Shown here: in pieces, positions 11,957 through 26,000 of the stretch
How positions within the stretch are numbered: the stretch's first letter is position 1
Layout of the letters: every line of letters starts with the position of its first letter
Assembly: GCF_000485595.1 (NCBI RefSeq)
Contig: NW_014577302.1
Location: forward strand, 1-61,357
Length of the DNA stretch: 61,357 nt
Direction of reading: 5' to 3'
From: Priapulus caudatus
Lineage: Eukaryota; Priapulida; Priapulimorpha; Priapulimorphida; Priapulidae
Notes under the pieces: model-generated
What the model saw: only the letters and a program-made list of their open reading frames with translations
Databases searched by the model: none
Told to the model about the DNA's origin: nothing
Program-made: the position numbers and the translations under genes

Positions 11957-14900
11957 NNNNNNNNNNACTTGATTTCGTTACAAAATCAAAAACTTGGGCT
12001 ACATAACGCTGATCATCTGTTTATATATTAACTTCCTGTTCCTGTTGGTACAGGGAACGCTCACTAGGTAAGAACTAAAGGGGGTTTTGAAACTACATGT
12101 ACACTACATTCCTCCCTTTCTAGATAAGAACTCGTTCAAAAATGGTAGTGCTTGTCAAATTCGGTTTCTGGAAAACAGAGGGAGAGGAACTTATTTGTTT
12201 GCAAAGTGTTCAGGTAGTCCGGTATAATCTCTAAACCGGACTGGTAACCTGCGCGTGCGCTCTATGCGCGTATCCCGCTGACGCATGCACGATTTAAGTG
12301 GAGTGTCGTTGTCTCCATTCCTAGGCTGAATTTCGTGATCGGCATCACCGGCATTATCCAATGTCTCATCGGAATCATCTGCCGGTTCTGCGTCATGTCG
12401 TATTGTGTCAACCCGCTTGAAATGGGTAACGTTCCGTGTGATTGTGAACGATCCTCGGCGAGCAGTGATCATACTGCCTTTCTTCCTTTCAACAGTTAGC
12501 GGTTCAGGGTCAAAATACGGCGTGAGCTTATTTTCACGGCGTTGGCGGACCAAGACAGTATCGCCTTCGCGAATGTCCGAGACTTTGGCACGGCGTTTCT
12601 CGTCTGCATAGCTTTTCATAGTTTGTTTCCTCAGCTTGTCATTTTCCTTAACTTTGGAACGCGTGTCTTCGAATGGCAGTGTATCGCGTTCCGGCATTTG
12701 TGGAAGTTGGGTGCGGAAACGACGGTTGTATAGCGCTTTAGCTGGAGCAACACCAGTTGTCGAGTGAAGAGTTGCCCAATACTGGCGCAAGAAACGATTA
12801 AGTTATTGTTTCCAGTTTTTCTTCTCGATGATCGCTGTGCGAATAGCTTTCATCATCGTGTCCATGAAGCGTTTCGCCTCACCGTTTTCTTGTGGATGTA
12901 ACGGAGTTATCTTACGATGGCGAAAACCGAGATATTTTGCGAAGTTATCAAAGTCTGCGCTATTGAACGGTGGTCCGTTATCTGACCGAACAGTTTCTGG
13001 TGTTCCTTGTCGAGCAAAGATATTGTCCAGTTTCGGAACTACAGTTTTCGCTGAGGTTGAATAAACGATCTCGACCTCCGGAAATCTGCTGTAATCATCG
13101 ATGACCACTAACAGCATTTCATTTGATGGCAGTGGACCGGCAAAGTCTGTTGAGACTTCACACCATGGGCCTGCTGGGAGGCTGGACATAACGAGAGGTT
13201 CTGGTGGCGTAGACTTTCGAGTTGTTGCCTGGCACGGTATGCATTGCTGGACGACTTTCTCTACCATCTTGTCAATTCCTGGGAACCAGATTTTGGAGCG
13301 TAACAGGCGTTTTGTTTTTACCACGCCTTGGTGACCTACATGTGCAAGATCCACAGCTTTCTGTTGTAGCTCCGCGGGAATCAGTAAGCGTGTTTGTCGC
13401 AGTATCATACTATCATGGCTCATGAGCTCATCTCGAATTGCTTTGTATAGTGTTAAGTCCTTGTCATTCCAGTTGCTAGTTTTCAGTGCTGCATGTAGCT
13501 TTTGGATAACCGGGTCAGTGCGAGACGCTTCTCGGATTTGATCAACGGACATAGAATTCGGCACCGCGTTCTGACAGACATAGTTCACATATCTTTCCAC
13601 ATGTTTTCGGCTTCGGCAGACGATTTATCTGGGTGACGACTCAAGAAATCCGCTGGAATGTTCTTGTCGCGTCCGGGTTTGTAGACAAGATTGTAGTTGT
13701 AGGGAGTTAAACGCAGGCGCCATCTTTCGATCCTGGCAGAAGCTGGTTTAGTGCTGTTCACGATACCAAGGAGCGGTTTATGATCCGTTCTGATCGTAAA
13801 ATCTGAACCGTAGACGTATAGGTAGAAATGTTCTGCTCCCCATACGACTGCAAGCATCTCTCTGTCAGTTTGCGAGTAGCGCGATTCGACCTCGGAGAGG
13901 GCGCGACTAGCATAGCTAATGATCTTGTTGTTCTGCGTGAAGATTGCCCCGAGACCAGTCGGGCTAGCATCGACGATGATCTCGGACGGTTTTCTCGCAT
14001 CGAAATACTCCATAACATGGACTCCGGCTAGTGCTTTTTGAAGATCTCAAAATGCGTCTTCGTGGCGTCTTTCCCATATCTACGGTGTGTCTTGCCGTGT
14101 CAGTTCACGTAATGGCGTCCTGATTGTGGCGTAGTTAGGAACAAAGCGTGCCACGTATTGCGCCATGCCTAGGAAGGACTTTACTTCGGATGCGTTGGTT
14201 GGCGGTGGAGCGTTAACATGCGCGTCGATCTTTTTCGGATCTGCTGCTAGGCCATCTTTCCCGAAGACATGTCCATAGAATGACACATGAGGTTGCGCGA
14301 ATTTGCATTTCTCCAAGTTCAGTCTGGCATTATAGTCCTGTAGGCGCTTTAGAACTGCTTTCAAGTTTGCATCGTGCTCTGACCTTGTTTGGCCGTGAAC
14401 GATAATGTCGTCTGATACGTTGAGACAACCCTTGAGATATCTATGAGAATCTCGGCGATTGTGCTCTGAAACACTTCTGATGCTGCGTTAACGCCGAAAA
14501 GAAGCCGCTTATAGCGGAATAATCCGGTGTGTGTGCTAAACGTTGTCATGTATCGCGATTTCGGATCAAGTTCAAGCTGGTGATATGCACTCGTGAGATC
14601 TAATGTGCTGAATACGATACTGCCATTTAAATCGGAGATCAGTTCGTCGATTGTTGGCGTTTCTCACGTACGATTGCGGCGTTCGCTGCTCTCATGTCAA
14701 TGCAGATGCGCGTTTTCCCATTTTTCTTGGGGACGGCAACAATAGGGCTTATCCATGGCGTCGGGCCATCTGCATTTTCAATAATGTCAAGTTTGACAAG
14801 TCTGTCTAACTCGGCTTCCACGTCTCGGCGTATGTGGAAAGGAATTCTCCTATGACGTTGCTGCTTCGGCGGTATCTCAGTGTTGATGTGTAGTTTCGCC

Positions 14901-17033
14901 TGGCATCCGCGAAGTTCTCCAATACCTTTTTTGAATAGATCAGGAAACACTTCGACGACTTTAGATTTTGCTTGAAGCTCTAAGTTGACGTTACAGTTTA
15001 TGTAAATTATGTCAAGTGCTTGGGCGGTTCGGAATCTAAGCAGGTTACCGCCTGTCCCCGAGACAACGTAGAATACTGCCCTTTCCCTAGCTTCACAGTG
15101 ACGTACGTTGGCGGTGAACATTCCGATAACAGGTATCGGCGTCTTTGAACCATCAGGGTACAGCATGGTTCGGGGTTGCTGGAGCTGTTCTGTGTGCGGT
15201 CGCGATTTGCGCAACTCGTCGTATGATTTCTCATCAATGATGTTTACTGACGCACCGGAATCGATCATGAACTGCACAGGACTAGTGTTAAGTTTTATGC
15301 GGCATCGTGGTAGTCGATTTTTCCCTGATTGGGCTAGAGCGATTTGGTCACACGGCAGATATTCCCGTACGGAATAAACGTATTCGTCATCATCATCCTC
15401 TGAAACCCTGGTGTTCGCCGATTCTGCGCGTATCGCGTTTTGAGTCTTTTGACCTTGACGGCTCCTTTGACAGACTTTGCCAAAATGTCCAACAAACCCG
15501 CAAGCTGTGCACTCCTTGCCTGTAGCGGGCAGTGAGGGTCATTTTTGTGATGGCGTGTGAACCCACCGCAGAAATAACAAGTTTTTGTGTGTTTGGATGC
15601 TGGCGGTTTTCGTGTGTTCGACTCTTCCCGATGCTGATGCTGCTGATAGCGATGTCTCGACATGGACCGATGTCTCTGATGGCGTCCACCAGTATCGCGA
15701 GGTTGGTGCTGTCCTCTACCACGACTGGCTGGTCTGCGTATGACATTTACGGATGATTTTTTGAGCGATTCCACTTTGTCGGCTTGTTGATCGCTTAGTT
15801 CTAGAGCTCGAGCTGCTGCGATTAATTGGTCAAGTTTGAGATCCTGGCGTAAAGCGCATCGCCGTAAGGCTTGTGAGGAGCATGCTAGGATAATCTGATT
15901 GTTGATTTCTTTCTCAGTATCATCGAATCCACAAGACTTGGCGAGCTTCCGAAGTCGTGTGACATACGTATCGATAGATTCACCGGCTTCCTGGGTGCAC
16001 TGTCTAAACGTGTAAACCTCAAAAGCGGAGTTCGTGCGCGGCTTGAAATAGTTTGACAGCGCCTTGGCAGGTACATCAAAACTCGTCTCATGCTCACCCG
16101 GATCCGGTATTGTAAGCGTGTCATAAATTTCGTCCACTTCTGGGCCTGCATAATGTAGTAACAGGGCTTGACGTCTAGCTGGATCTTGGGTTAGATCGAA
16201 TGCTGGGAAGGTTGGCAGCAACATTGCATATGTTAGATGGGAGTTTATTCATCGTTTTGAGCGAAGCTGGCTCAGATAGCACACAATCACAAAGCTAGTG
16301 AGTTGGCCTGATAAAAGTTCGAATTACAACTTACAATGCATTGTTCTGCATAAAATTTCCAGTGCTGCTCATTCTTGACGTATTCAAGAACATCCTCGTC
16401 GCCAGATGTGATGCTGAAGGCTGAATGAATTGACACTAATTCCGGATTTAACAACAATACATTTATTGAATAATCCTGATAGCTACATAACGCTGATCAT
16501 CTGTTTATATATTAACTTCCTGTTCCTGTTGGTACAGGGAACGCTCATTAGGTGAGAACTGAAGGGGGTTTTGAAACTACATGTACACTACACTAGGTAA
16601 ACATCATTATATATACATAGATAGTTAGATAGATAGACAGATAGATTAACACAAACACATCTATTGTATCAATTAGTTTAGCAGTCAGCTTCTCTTCAGC
16701 TGGAGCATGAGAGTTCAGAAGCTTCCCATGCGAGGCAACTCCAGTCTGTTCCAAAAGAGAGCATGCCCGCCAGTATGAATACATAATAATGTAGGCGCAC
16801 TCGAATCTGCTGGTAGTGACTCGTCACTCACATGCACGCGCGCGCACGCACGCAAGCACGCACGCACGCACGCTCACACACAGACACACACGCACACACA
16901 CACACACACACACTCGATACTAGCTCTAGTAATATAGCTCGCGTTCAGTCGATACATACTCAGCCCGGTCTGCCCAGATCGACTGCATTGTCATAACTTT
17001 TTGTAGCCAATGCACACACACGCGGCCGCATGC

Positions 17034-17089
<56 letters not shown>

Positions 17090-20000
17090 GCGTACTGCAG
17101 TACAGTGCCTAGCTCTAGAACTATAGCCCTTCACTCCGCCACAGGTGTGTGTGTCGCACGCCTGTGGCGGAGCGAAGGGCTATAGTTCTAGAGCTATACA
17201 GTGCCTATACATATGCCAACTGTAAGGCATAAACGTAATGCAGCCTGTCCGGAGGCAATTTACTAATAGCCATAATTCATGAACATAAACAATATGATAA
17301 GACATAAGCTAACCAGAGAAACTCGTATAATAACTATTATGAGGAGTAATACAACATATATATTTACCTTGGTCCAGTACTTGTGCCTCGACACCCGGCT
17401 TGCACGCAATTCGAAGACTTTCAGCGGTTTCAATAAAATATAATGCTAAACAAATACGAAATCTATTTACTACCAAAGTCTTAATGTTTCTATACTCTCT
17501 TTCTATGGGGCGCAAAGTTTAGCATGACTGATTATGTTACGAAATCAATGATCTTGTCACAAAATCAGTATATCAGGATTATTCAATAAATGTATTGTTG
17601 TTAAATCCGGAATTAGTGTCAATTCATTCAGCCTTCAGCATCACATCTGGCGACGAGGATGTTCTTGAATACATCAAGAATGAGCAGCACTGAACATTTT
17701 AAGCAGAACAATGCATTGTAAGCTGTAATTCGAACTTTTATCAGGCCAACTCACTAGCTTTGTGATTGTGTGCCGTATGAGCCAGCTTCGCTCAAAACGC
17801 TGAATAAACTCCCATCTAACATATGCAATGTCGCTGCCAACCTTCCCAGCATTCGATCTAACCCAAGATGGAAATATCGGGCCCAGATGGGACAAGTGGT
17901 TAGCACGTTTGACCCGTTTGCTAGTCGGAATGGAATCACAGATCCAGCTAGACGTCAAGCCCTGTTACTACAGGGTTATGCAGGCCAAGAAGTGGACGAA
18001 ATTTATGACACGCTTACAATACCGGATCCGGGTGAGCATGAGACGAGTTTTGATGTATCTGCCAAGGCGCTGTCAAAATATTTCAAGCCGCGCACGAACA
18101 CCGCTTTTGAGGTTTACACGTTTAGACAGTGCACCCAGGAAGCTGGTGAATCTATCGATACGTATGTCACACGACTTCGGAAGCTCGCCAAGTCTTGTGG
18201 ATTCGATGATACTGAGAAAGAAATCAACAATCAGATTATCCTGCTCTAGCTCTAGAACTAAGCGATCAACAAGCCGACAAAGTGGAATCGCTCAAAAAAT
18301 CATTCGTAAATGTCATACGCAGACCAGCCAGTCGTGGTAGAGGACAGCACCAACCTCGCGATACTGGTGGACGCCATCAGAGACATCGGTCCATGTCGAG
18401 ACATCGCTATCAGCAGCATCAGCATCGGGAAGAGTCAAACACACGAAAACCGCCAGCATCCAAACACACAAAAACTTGTTATTTCTGCGGTGGATTCACA
18501 CGCCATCACAAAAATGACCCTCACTGCCCCGCTACAGGCAAGGAGTGCACAGCTTGCGGGTTTGTCGGACATTTTGGCAAAGTCTGTCAAAGGAGCCGTC
18601 AAGGTCAAAAAACTCAAAACGCAATACGCGCAGAATCGGCGAACACCAGGGTTTCAGAGGATGATGATGACGAATACGTTTATTCTGTACGGGAATATCC
18701 GCCGTGTGACCAAATCGCTCTAGCCCAATCAGAAAAAAATCGACTACCACAATGCCGCATAAAACTTAACACTAGTCCTGTGCAGTTCATGATCGATTCC
18801 GGTGCGTCAGTAAACATCATTGATGAGAAATCATACGACGAGTTGCGCAAATCGCGACCGCACACAGAACAGCTCCAGCAACCCCGAACCATGCCGTACC
18901 CTTATGGTTCAAAGACGCCGATACCTGTCATCGGAATGTTTACCGCCAATGTACGTCACCGTGAAGCATCGGAATGGGCAGTATTCTACGTTGTCTCGGG
19001 GACAGGCGGTAACCTGCTTAGTTTCCGAACCGCCCAAGCACTTGACATAATTTACATGAACTGTAACGTCAACTTAGAGCCTCAAGCAAAATCTGAAGTC
19101 GTCAAAGCATTTCCTGATCTATTCAAGGAAGGTATTGGAAAACTTCGCGGATGCCAGGCGAAACTACACATCAACACTGAGATACCGCCAAAGCAGCAAC
19201 GTCATAGGAGAATTCCTTTCCACATACGCCGAGACGTGGAAGCGGAGTTAGACAGACTTGTCAAACTTGACATTATTGAGAAGGCAGATGGCCCGACGCC
19301 ATGGATAAGCCCTATTGTTGCCGTCCCCAAGAAAAATGGGAAAACGCGCATCTGCATTGACATGAGAGCCGGGAACGCCGCAATCGTACGAGAGAAACAT
19401 CCAATGCCAACAATCGACGAACTGATCTCCGATTTAAATGGCAGTATTGTATTCAGCACATTAGATCTCACGAGTGCATATCACCAGCTTGAACTTGATC
19501 CGAAATCGCGATACATGACAACGTTTAGCACACACACTGGATTATTCCGCGATAAGTGGCTTCTTTTCGGCGTTAACGCAGCATCTGAAGTGTTTCAAAG
19601 CACGATCGCCGAGATTCTCAGTGATCTCAAGGGTTGTCTCAACGTATCAGATGACATTATCGTTCATGGCAAAACAAGGTCAGAGCACGATGCAAACTTG
19701 AAAGCAGTTCTGAAGCGCCTACAGGACTATAATGCCAGACTGAACTTGGAGAAATGCAAATTCGCGCAACCTCATGTGTCATTCTATGGACATGTCTTCG
19801 GAAAAGATGGCTTAGCAGCAGATCCGAAAAAGATCGACGCGCTTGTTAACGCTCCACCGCCAACCAACGCATCCGAAGTAAAGTCCTTCCTAGGCATGGC
19901 GCAATACGTGACACGCTTTGTTCTTAACTACGCCGCAATCACGACGCCATTACATGAACTGACACGGAAAGACACCGTGGATATGGGAAAGACGCCACGA

Positions 20001-23000
20001 AGACGCATTTCGAGATCTCCAAAAAGCACTAGCCGGAGCCAATGTTATGGAGTATTTCGATGCGAGAAAACTGTCTGAGATCGTCGTCGATGCTAGCCCG
20101 ACTGGTCTCGGGGCAATCTTCACGCAGAACAACAAGATCATTAGCTATGCTAGTCGCGCCCTCTCCGAGGTCGAATCGCGCTACTCGCAAACTGACAGAG
20201 AGATGCTTGCAGTCGTATGGGGGGCAGAACATTTCCACCTATACGTCTACGGTTCAGATTTTACAATCAGAACAAATCATAAACCGCTCCTTGGTATCGT
20301 GAACAGCACTAAACCAGCTTCTGCCAGGATCAAAAGATGGCGCCTGCGTTTAACTCTCTACAACTACAATCTTGTCTACAAACCCGGACGCGACGAGAAC
20401 AATCCAGCGGATTTCTTGAGTTGTCACCCAGATAAATCGTTTGCCGAAGCCGAAAATATCGCAGAAACATATGTGAACTATGTCTGTCAGAACGCGGTGC
20501 CGAATGCTATGTCCGTTGATCAAATCCGAGAAGCGTCTCGCACTGACCCGGTTATCCAAAAGCTACATGCAGCACTGAAAACTAGCAACTGGAAAGACAA
20601 GGACTTAACACTATACAAAGCAATTCGAGATGAGCTCATGAGCCATGATGGTATGATACTGCGACAAACATGCTTACTGATTCCCGCGAAGCTACAGCAG
20701 AAAGCCGTGGATCTTGCACATGTAGGTCACCAAGGCGTGGTAAAAACAAAACGCCTGCTACGCTCCAAAATCTGGTTCCCAGGAATTGACAAGATGGTTG
20801 AGAAAGTCGTCCAGCAATGCATACCGTGCCAGGCAACAACTCGAAAATCTACGCCACCAGAACCTCTCGTTATGTCCAGCCTCCCAGCAGTCCCATGGTG
20901 TGAAGTCTCAACAGACTTTGCCGGTCCACTGCCATCAAATGAAATGTTGTTAGTGGTGATCGATGATTACAGCAGATTTCCGGAGGTCGAGATCGTTCAT
21001 TCAACCTTAGCGAAAACCGTAGTTCCGAAACTGGACAATATCTTTGCTCGACAAGGGACACCAGAAACTGTTCGGTCAGATAACGGACCACCGTTCAATA
21101 GCGCAGACTTTGATAACTTCGCAAAATATCTCGGTTTCTACCATCGTAAGATAACTCCGTTACATCCACAAGCAAACGGTGAGGCGGAACGCTTCATGGA
21201 CACGATGATGAAAGCTATTTGCACAGCGACCATCGAGAAAAAAAACTGGAAACAAGAACTTAATCGTTTCTTGCGCCAGTATCGGGCAACTCCTCACTCG
21301 ACAACTGGTGTTGCTCCAGCTGAAGCGCTATACAACCGTCGTTTCCGCACCCAACTTCTACAAATGCCGGAACGCGATACACTGCCATTCGAAGACACGC
21401 GTTCCAAAGTTGAGGAAAATGACAAGCTGAGGAAACAAACTATGAAAAGCTATGCAGACGAGAAACGCCGTGCCAAAGTCTCGGATATTCGCGAAGGCGA
21501 TACTGTCTTGGTCCGCCAACGCCGTGAAAATAAGCTCACGCCGTATTTTGACCCTGAACCGCTAACTGTTGAAAGGAAGAAAGGCAGTATGATCACTGCT
21601 CGCCGAGGATCGTTCACAATCCCACGGAACGTTACCCATTTCAAGCGTGTTGGCACAACACGACATGACGCAGAACCGGCAGATGATTCCGATGAGACAT
21701 TGGATAATGCTGGTGAAGCCGATCACGAAATTTTTACTGCTTTAAACGCAGGTTACCAGTCCGGTTTAGAGATTATACCGGACTACCTGAACACTTTGCA
21801 AACAAATAAGTTTCTCTCCCTCTGTTTTCCAGAAACCGAATTTGGCAATCACTACGTTGAGTTCTGTTCATGTAAAAAAAAAAAATCATTTTTCAACGAG
21901 TTCTTATCTAGAAAGGGAGGAATGTAGTGTACATGTAATTTCAAAACCCCCTTCGGTTCTCACCTAGTGAGCATTCCCTGTACCAACAGGAACAGGAAGT
22001 TAATATAAAAACAGATGATCAGCGTTATGTAGATATCAGGATTATTCAATAAATGTATTGTTGTTAAATCCGGAATTAGTGTCAAATCATTCAGCCTTCA
22101 GCATTACAATACTCATAATATATATTTTAGATACTTTAGTCAAAACATCAGCTTTAGCTCCATTCCTCTTTGAAATTTACAAATTTACCTTTTAAAATGA
22201 TCAGAATTGGTTGCTTTCAACATAGCCTTAAAATGCAGGAAATGCCATTTCCAGGCTCTACATTTCAAAAATTTTCTGGGGGAGTACCCCAAGACCACCC
22301 GCATCGGCTACATATTTTTGCAGTGGCACTTTTTGGGAGGCCACTACGGCCCTGCTATGGATAGCCTTTACTGTTGTACAACACCTACACTCGTATGCGG
22401 GCAATCAACATGCTCTAAGTTCACATACATATGTATATGGAGAAATAAGCATGAACAGAGGTAGCACCTAGTGCTCCCCATTGAATAACAATAAAAATGA
22501 AAAATCAATGAAATTTTGCATAAAACCTTGAGTGTATCCTTGATTGACATCACAAGAAGCACCAAGTCTTCATACAATATTGGATGTGGTAACGTAAGTT
22601 CATTGTTTGCTGCAATACATTTCATTACTCCAACAAAACAGTACTACTATTAGTAATTAATGGCACAACCCTAAAAATATGAAGGCAAATCCAAAATCCA
22701 AACACCAATACTCTTCTGTATTGTCACAGTAGCTCTCAATCGCACGACCAACACTATTGTTGAATATAACGCAAACCATATTAGTGCTATGCATCAGATA
22801 AATTATGCATTTTTTGACAAAAGTATAAAAATTGGCACACAGGTAGTTTAATATAATATTATTATGTGCATGCAATCATTATCCTCAATTTCTATCATAA
22901 GTAATAATAAGTCCCCAGAGGCGGAATTCAAGATAGCCAACATGCTGAAATTACTAATAATCTAAGTCATCCACATTTGGCATGATCACATGATGACAGG

Positions 23001-26000
23001 TTAATGAGCAACGACACTGATTTGGCTATTGCTGTTTGTGCCCGGTACCTTGCGGAACAGGTTGTATGCCATCCTCAGCTGAAAAGTGGTGCGTTCACTC
23101 GTACGTGATGCCACTGACAATGTTGAATAAAAACACCATTTTTTCAGCACACTTTAAATTGACTACGTCACGAATTTTCTATGGTAAAATTTGTAAAGTC
23201 TTTATTGCCATTTTTTTTTACATTAAAAGTAGGAACTAACGTGTAATCAAATTCTTACCTGATAAGATTGTTTCTCAACTATAGTTAAAAATCCTAAAAA
23301 CCTGGACGATTTGATATTAGTGTTCCTGATATTAATTGCTTGCTATGGGCTATGTATGCGTCATGAGTGTATGTTCACATCGAACAATATAGTAAAATAA
23401 GAAGTATAATGCAGCAATTTAACCATAAAAGTGAACAGAATTACTTATATTTTGTGATTCTATATTTTTCGATTTTGTTGATGTATTTTTTACTATTTAC
23501 GGTGACGTAATCAGTTTAAAGCAAAAATAAAAAAAGTGAGGAGAAATTTGCTTTACTGAAAACAAACTGAAGACATTGCATGGCAGACCAGACAAATAAA
23601 CCTTGATAATTTCCTTAAACATGAGAATCAGGCATGTTTACCGTCCCTTTCCAATATGGGCAAACTACGACAAGGATTTAAATTTACTGAAGTGATTAGC
23701 ATACTATTATCCATCCAAGAATGCTCCAAATGTTAATGCAAAGGTGTTAGATGGTGCCGCTACCGTTTACCTGAGCAACGGCAGTCAGACATTTGAGGAA
23801 TATGCCCAGCAAGTATTCATTCCATACATCACCCCTCAACTGGATACTGTCAGTAGAGTTGATACTGTATGGGATAGGTATATTGCTGGTAGTCTCAAGC
23901 AATCAAAAAGAGAACAAAGAACGCATAACAGAACAGCACAAAGGCAAACACTTCTACCAGGTGCTCATCTTTTAGCAAATTGGGCAAGTTGCTTCAGGAC
24001 CGAACAGAATAAGAAGGAACTGTTTCAATTGTCAGAATGTGTAAGGTTAACCGACGCTGGTGGAAAGGTGCTCACCAGCAGACAAAATCAAACAGTCATA
24101 AGCGCAGATCAGATTGCTCTGAGTGACCTAGCGTGTCTTCAGCCATGCACAGATGAGGAGGCGAACACACCGATATTGCTACATGTAGCACATTCTGTAA
24201 AACAAGGTGTTAACAAAGTGCTTCTCTGGAGAATGGATACTGATGTGGTTGAAATGGCTCTAGGGGAGTCTAGGCCATTTCCATGCTCTGGAATTTGATG
24301 AGCTGTGTGTCAGCTTTGGTTTGGTAGAACTTGCGCCACATCGCAATTGCCAATAACCTAGGTGTGAAAGCAAGAGTACCAATGTATGTTCATGCCCTAA
24401 GTGTGTGTGACACTGCATCCAGCCTATTTGGCTGTGGGGAGAAGTCGGCATGGTCAACTTGATTTGCATATCCTCAAGTAACACATGCCTTTCTTGTTCT
24501 TTCATCCCAACCAGATGAAGTTGACTCACCAATATGAACATCAGGAATTGTGTCCTGAGCAAGGTGGATGAGGCAGGGAAGCACCTGTTCAGCCAAGGGT
24601 CTCAGGCCATTGCGAACATCCCACTAATCAAAACTGCTTTGCTCCAACATGTGAACAGGGCTATATAGTATATATACCGAGCAGGTTATGTGTCGTCACA
24701 ATAATAAGTTGGTGCATTGTGACTGCAATAACAGCAGTAAACGTCAGTGTGGATGTCGGTCATCAAGTCTTCCGTGCACTGAGCTATGTAACTACCATAG
24801 AGCATGTAGTGACATCTCAATGGCACAGACAGTGATTCTGTATACTGTTACTATATATTTTTAAACGCATGGGTTTGCACAAATCATTGTTTCCATTCAA
24901 TTCTATGACGGAAAAGGCTGAAATATATCATGGTAACCGATCGGAGTGGTGGCAATTTTGAAATTCGAGATAGCGGCCACCGAGTGACAAGGATTTCGAT
25001 TGCAATGGGTTCGTTGGCCCCGATAATGTTGATTTAGACACAAACATCATGTTTCAATGTTAAATATTAGCTGAAATATCAAAGATAATGGATTTTAATG
25101 GGAACCACTTTGAAATTCAAGATGGTGGCCACCGAGCGATAATGATTTTGATTGCTATGGGTTCCTTGACCCCGATAATGTTGGTTACGGCACCAAGATC
25201 ATGTTTCTATTTTGAATATTAGCTGAATTGTGAAGGATAATGGTTTTCGTGGCTGCCATTTTGAAATTCAAGATGACGGTCAGATACCATGTCGATAGAG
25301 ATGGGTATCTGATCTCATATGTACATATCTTAATGTACCCGGTACCTGTGTACCAATTTTCATGCTTTTGTCAAAAAGTGTACAATTATATCCCTTAGCT
25401 GTTGTACTATATTATAATAATCCCATATCACAAATGTTTCTGTAGATGTGTGTAGCCTACAAGCTCATTCCATATAAATTGTATACACAAATGAATAGAA
25501 AAATGGAAATAACCCAATCTCCTGATATGTTATCGGTAAAGATAAGTATCAATAAAACAATGACTAAACAAATAAATTAATAAACTGTTACAAATTCATT
25601 TATACGTACTAAATACGTACTAACAGGTGTAAGACCTGTAAACACGGCCATATCATTGAAAATTTAGCTTGCCTAAATAAATTTGCATAGGTTCATTAAT
25701 GCACTATTTTATATATATGTGAGTATTTCACAATTCCTTAATGTAATAAAAAGTACTGAATACTTATTTCACCTGCTTCATCTCTTGCATCACAGTACAA
25801 ACTCCGCTTCTCGGCTTTCCTTTCTATGGCCATGTCATGAGAGAATTTACACTTGTCACCTTTTCCACAACTGCCTTGTTTGAAGAATGCACACAAAACT
25901 GACTTCGGATCAGCATCTGTGGGCAGAACATATGCACCTTCAAACCAGCTACAGAAATAAAGCCTCATCTAAATATTATGTCAGCCACCTCCATCTTTTT

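Larger units (their letters stand above)
10352..25772 (-). other. ZC3H15 intron 4, 15.4 kb, transposon-filled
   Basis: Bounded by phase-compatible exons 4 and 5 on the same strand. It holds an intron repeat copy (10360-11070), a CA microsatellite and gap, two head-to-head Ty3/gypsy copies (11999-16592 and 17571-22108), a transposon-like ORF relic (23600-24665) and tandem repeats (24905-25290). The intron spans the N gap, so its real length is uncertain. Confidence 0.8.

Noticed and set aside
18241..18262. Insertion scar of the 87-bp MITE in gag copy 2 (TAGCTCTAGAACTA shared)
   Set aside because: Copy 1 already has GCTCTAGAACTA as normal gag coding sequence there, so the match is likely chance plus a deletion joint.
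24660..24690. tRNA or other RNA genes anywhere in the window
   Set aside because: I looked for cloverleaf B-box words (GGTTCGAATCC type) and rRNA-like blocks and found none convincing; a covariance-model scan would settle it.
25738..25968. Single-exon 76-aa zinc finger gene
   Set aside because: The frame is only exon 4 of ZC3H15 plus intron read-through; splice sites and phase place it in the larger gene.
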